Below are positions 61,871-64,000 of a stretch of 64,000 nt of DNA, piece by piece. Numbering within the stretch: the stretch's first letter is position 1; the number at the start of each line of letters is the position of its first letter. The DNA is from CAXBDP01 sp963974465 (GTDB taxonomy: Bacteria > Bacteroidota > Bacteroidia > Cytophagales > Cyclobacteriaceae), in NCBI GenBank assembly GCA_049340005.1, contig JBMPIY010000004.1; one strand, 5' to 3'. The notes beneath the pieces are model-generated. The model ran no database searches. It saw only the letters and a list, made by a program, of their open reading frames with translations, and was not told the DNA's origin. The position numbers and the translations under genes were made by a program.

Positions 61871-62449
61871 TTATTCAGTCATTTTCTCAATCAAAAATAT
61901 AAGCGAGTGAATCACCTTTATATGAATTTCCTGAATGCGATCGGCATATCCATCATGTGCCACTCGAATTTCAATGTCAGATAAAGCAGCTAGTTCGCCA
62001 CCATTTTTCCCGGTAAGGGACACTACTGTCATTCCTTTTTGCCTTGCACATACTGCCGCTTTTATCACATTAGCCGAATTGCCACTTGTGCTTATCGCCA
62101 ACAGAATATCGCCCTTCTGGCCAATTGCCTCTACATATCGAGAGAAAATATGATCAAACCCATAGTCATTACCCACGCAAGATATATGGCCAGGGTTAGA
62201 AATTGCAATGGCAGGCAAGGCCCTACGGTTTTCTCTGTATCTCCCGGTAAGCTCTTCTGCAAAGTGCATAGCATCACAATGTGACCCACCATTTCCACAG
62301 GCAATTACTTTCCCTCCTCTCAGAAAGGAGTCAACCATTGCTCTAGCAGCTGATTCAATTTTTTGCAAATTCTCACCCGAGTTCAAAAAACCATCCAATA
62401 CATTCCTGGATTCTGTAAGTTCTTTTTGAATTAAAATTTGGTAATCCAT
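61871..62449 (-). CDS. gmhA: Phosphoheptose isomerase
   Basis: GmhA converts sedoheptulose 7-phosphate to heptose 7-phosphate for the LPS core. The 192-residue SIS protein has ACGNGGSHCDAMHFAEELTG, the zinc and substrate site, and LAISTSGNSANVIKAAVCAR. It starts four bases downstream of the stop of the gene at 62453 and is followed four bases later by yifB/comM. It pairs functionally with rfaE2 at 33537. Confidence 0.93.
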   Translation of the reverse strand: MDYQILIQKELTESRNVLDGFLNSGENLQKIESAARAMVDSFLRGGKVIACGNGGSHCDAMHFAEELTGRYRENRRALPAIAISNPGHISCVGNDYGFDHIFSRYVEAIGQKGDILLAISTSGNSANVIKAAVCARQKGMTVVSLTGKNGGELAALSDIEIRVAHDGYADRIQEIHIKVIHSLIFLIEKMTE

Positions 62450-62452
62450 TTT

Positions 62453-62809
62453 CTATTTATGACTTGAAAATCCAGTATTATCTTCATCAGAGGCCTTTCT
62501 CGGAGGGATTTCAGCAGTTTGTGCTTTTCTCTGCCAGTTGTTTTTTTCCTTTTCTAAATCAAACATCTCTGCTTTGATATCTTTGATTTTATCTAAATAC
62601 ATCTTTTCCATCTTTTGAGTGCTTTTCACCTGTATAGCCTGGCGGATCATAATGATGATGAAAACCAATAAGCCAATCAATGTCCACCAAATAAATAATG
62701 GAACAAAGGCGGGAGGAATTAAATCACGGCTGTCAAGCAATGCCATTACAACGGTTGCAAGTAACCAAGTGAGATGTATTATGCTGAATGTTTGGACTTT
62801 TTGTGACAT
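62453..62809 (-). CDS. Hypothetical membrane protein with coiled-coil tail
   Basis: The 118-residue protein has two hydrophobic segments (IHLTWLLATVVMALLD and FVPLFIWWTLIGLLVFIIIM) and a coiled-coil region (KMEKMYLDKIKDIKAEMFDL) in the C-terminal part. The family is not known to me. It is the second gene of the run between the ABC exporter and gmhA and likely cotranscribed. One octamer (62709-62716) lies in it. Confidence 0.65.
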   Translation of the reverse strand: MSQKVQTFSIIHLTWLLATVVMALLDSRDLIPPAFVPLFIWWTLIGLLVFIIIMIRQAIQVKSTQKMEKMYLDKIKDIKAEMFDLEKEKNNWQRKAQTAEIPPRKASDEDNTGFSSHK

Positions 62810-62858
62810 GGGAATTGTAGTTATGCTACTAAGCTACAAAAAATATGAAAACACTTTG

Positions 62859-64000
62859 TCAGCTTTGCTGAATTTGGCTTAGCTTTTTATACAATCCATC
62901 TCTTTCAATCAACTCGGAATGACTGCCTCTTTCGATAATCTCGCCCTTTTCTACCACGATTATCTCATCTGCATGTTGGATCGTACTCAATCGATGCGCA
63001 ATCACTAGCGAAGTTCTGTTCTTCATTAGATTGAACAATGCATCTTGTACGAGCTTTTCAGATTCAGAATCAAGTGCAGAGGTGGCTTCATCCAATATCA
63101 AGATTGAAGGGTTTTTGAATACCGCCCTGGCGATGCTCAATCGCTGTCTTTGGCCACCGCTGAGTCGCGTGCCACGCTCACCTATCATCGTATCGTAGCC
63201 GTTTTCAAGCTGTTCGATAAAAGCATGCGCATTTGCAATTTTGGCGGCTTTTATCACATCCTCCTTGTTAGCATCGGGTTTGCCAAAAGCGATATTTTTG
63301 AAAACAGTGTCGTTAAAAAGTATTGACTCTTGGGTAACGATACCCATGTGTTTTCTCAAATCAGCAATTTTGTAGGAACGAATATCTTCTCCATCAATCC
63401 AAACAGCTCCTTTTGTAGGATCATAAAAGCGAGGAACCAAATCTGCAATGGTAGATTTACCTCCACCAGAAGGCCCTACAAGCGCCACTGACTTCCCTTT
63501 TTCGATACGCAAATTCAACCCTTTGAGCACCCACTCCTTATCGTAAGAAAACCACACATCTTTAAACTCAATTCCTTGCTCAAAATCATTCATGACCTTG
63601 GCCGGCTCAGGATCAGTAATGGCGGGAGGTGTATCTATAATGGCAAATATTCTATCACCAGACGCAATTCCTCTTTGGATATTGGAGATGGCTTGGGAAA
63701 TAGCTTTCGATGGATTTAAAACTTGAGTGAATAAAATGATATAGGTGAAAAATGCACTTGCAGATAAGTCAGATTCTTGGTTGAGCACCAAATTGCCACC
63801 ATAGAGCAAAATACCCGCTACCACAACCACACCTAAGAATTGAGAAAGTGGTGGAGCAAGTTCATTTTTGCGTGCCATTGAAATATTGATTCCGGAATAT
63901 TCAGCAACCTCCCGCCCAAATACCTGACTGATATAGTTTCTTGCCGAAAAAGCTTTTATTACTCTGATTCCAGAAAGTGTTTCTTCTAAAATATTTACGA
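62859..64000 (-). CDS. ABC exporter, fused permease and ATPase (5' end outside window)
   Basis: The frame is open beyond the in-frame ATG at 63878 to the window edge (upstream residues VNILEETLSGIRVIKAFSAR), so this is the 3' part of an ABC half-transporter of the lipid/drug exporter (MsbA-like) class. The ATP-binding domain has Walker A ALVGPSGGGKSTIADLVPRF, signature RLSGGQRQRLSIARA, and Walker B NPSILILDEATSALD. The substrate is not read from sequence. Octamers at 63622 and 63908 lie in it. Confidence 0.92.
   Translation of the reverse strand, partial: VNILEETLSGIRVIKAFSARNYISQVFGREVAEYSGINISMARKNELAPPLSQFLGVVVVAGILLYGGNLVLNQESDLSASAFFTYIILFTQVLNPSKAISQAISNIQRGIASGDRIFAIIDTPPAITDPEPAKVMNDFEQGIEFKDVWFSYDKEWVLKGLNLRIEKGKSVALVGPSGGGKSTIADLVPRFYDPTKGAVWIDGEDIRSYKIADLRKHMGIVTQESILFNDTVFKNIAFGKPDANKEDVIKAAKIANAHAFIEQLENGYDTMIGERGTRLSGGQRQRLSIARAVFKNPSILILDEATSALDSESEKLVQDALFNLMKNRTSLVIAHRLSTIQHADEIIVVEKGEIIERGSHSELIERDGLYKKLSQIQQS

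Larger units (their letters stand above)
1659..63915. repeat. Over-represented octamer GCGGGAGG, 34 copies across the window
   Basis: By eye I find exact GCGGGAGG on + at 2513, 9609, 14419, 16973, 19299, 24759, 26226, 29844, 35655, 39285, 41281, 53131, 56142, 60281, 61150, 62709, 63622, and as CCTCCCGC (- strand) at 1659, 4796, 8548, 11835, 15994, 17693, 20296, 25712, 27927, 33956, 35561, 42769, 50428, 55660, 56822, 61227, 63908 (first base given). That is 17 on each strand. The next base is A or T in 30 of 34. Copies fall in all codon phases and in intergenic DNA. It is not a terminator or Shine-Dalgarno set. Its role is unknown. Confidence 0.85.

Noticed and set aside
1659..63915. GCGGGAGG as Shine-Dalgarno or terminator element
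   Set aside because: Most copies are inside genes, split equally between strands and unrelated to start codons; Bacteroidota rarely use Shine-Dalgarno sites, and the copies do not form hairpins with U tracts.
1659..63915. GCGGGAGG as KOPS (chromosome segregation) word
   Set aside because: KOPS-type words are strongly strand-biased along a replichore; here there are 17 on each strand and they alternate.

Overview
The window reads as a chromosomal segment of a member of the Bacteroidota, most likely a marine-type Cytophagales relative. The evidence is AT-rich DNA, promoters with the TAnnTTTG -7 box, few Shine-Dalgarno sites, and lineage-typical genes (DUF4270 and DUF4834 proteins, bacterial GGGP synthase, a CarB without the C-terminal MGS domain, an acidic-tailed S16, and a panC/panD/glycogen-synthase-like/DUF4270/glmS block). 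No tRNA, rRNA, CRISPR array or intact transposon was seen. Gene products are called from motifs and lengths read by eye; no database search was run.

Layout. 1-3.7 kb: end of an M14 carboxypeptidase, acylphosphatase, deoC, an alanine-dehydrogenase-like enzyme and a membrane methyltransferase-like protein. 4.07-7.31 kb: an integron-type cassette array without integrase, holding four leftward cassettes and five attC-like sites, followed by a decayed group II intron maturase tail (7.46-7.8 kb). 7.8-12.7 kb: carB/DUF4834/lipoprotein/lipB operon. 13.2-19.1 kb: 2-oxoglutarate dehydrogenase E1, E2 and dihydrolipoyl dehydrogenase. 19.4-27.7 kb: rpsP-rimM-trmD-rplS, dapF, secA, a SPOR lipoprotein and an M20 amidohydrolase. 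27.7-36.3 kb: PiT-like transporter, holin-X-like protein, GGGP synthase, AraC regulator, acyl-CoA dehydrogenase, zinc peptidase, heptose adenylyltransferase, flippase-like protein, panD, panC. 36.4-43.8 kb: glycogen-synthase-like domain, DUF4270, glmS, RidA, gltX. 43.9-55.1 kb: an expanded potassium (Kdp) locus with four extra small proteins, a porin, a KdpD split from its kinase and a sigma-54-type response regulator. 55.3-64 kb: MFS transporter, DUF1801, M1 peptidase, lipoproteins, YifB/ComM, gmhA and a truncated ABC exporter.

Two signals stand out. First, the octamer GCGGGAGG occurs 34 times by eye (17 on each strand), roughly one per 1.9 kb, in DNA where composition predicts about one or fewer. 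It lies in all codon phases and both orientations, which looks like a selected recombination (Chi-like) or DNA-uptake word. Second, in the cassette array each of four cassettes has a 7-bp leading core that is the exact complement of its own trailing inverse core. This is the hallmark of independently mobile integron cassettes, here with no integrase in view.

Functional links: OdhA/OdhB/Lpd and LipB (octanoyl transfer for lipoylation) support 2-oxo acid dehydrogenase activity; GmhA and RfaE2 make ADP-heptose precursors for LPS; PanC and PanD make pantothenate; the Kdp cluster couples potassium uptake with its own two-component regulation.
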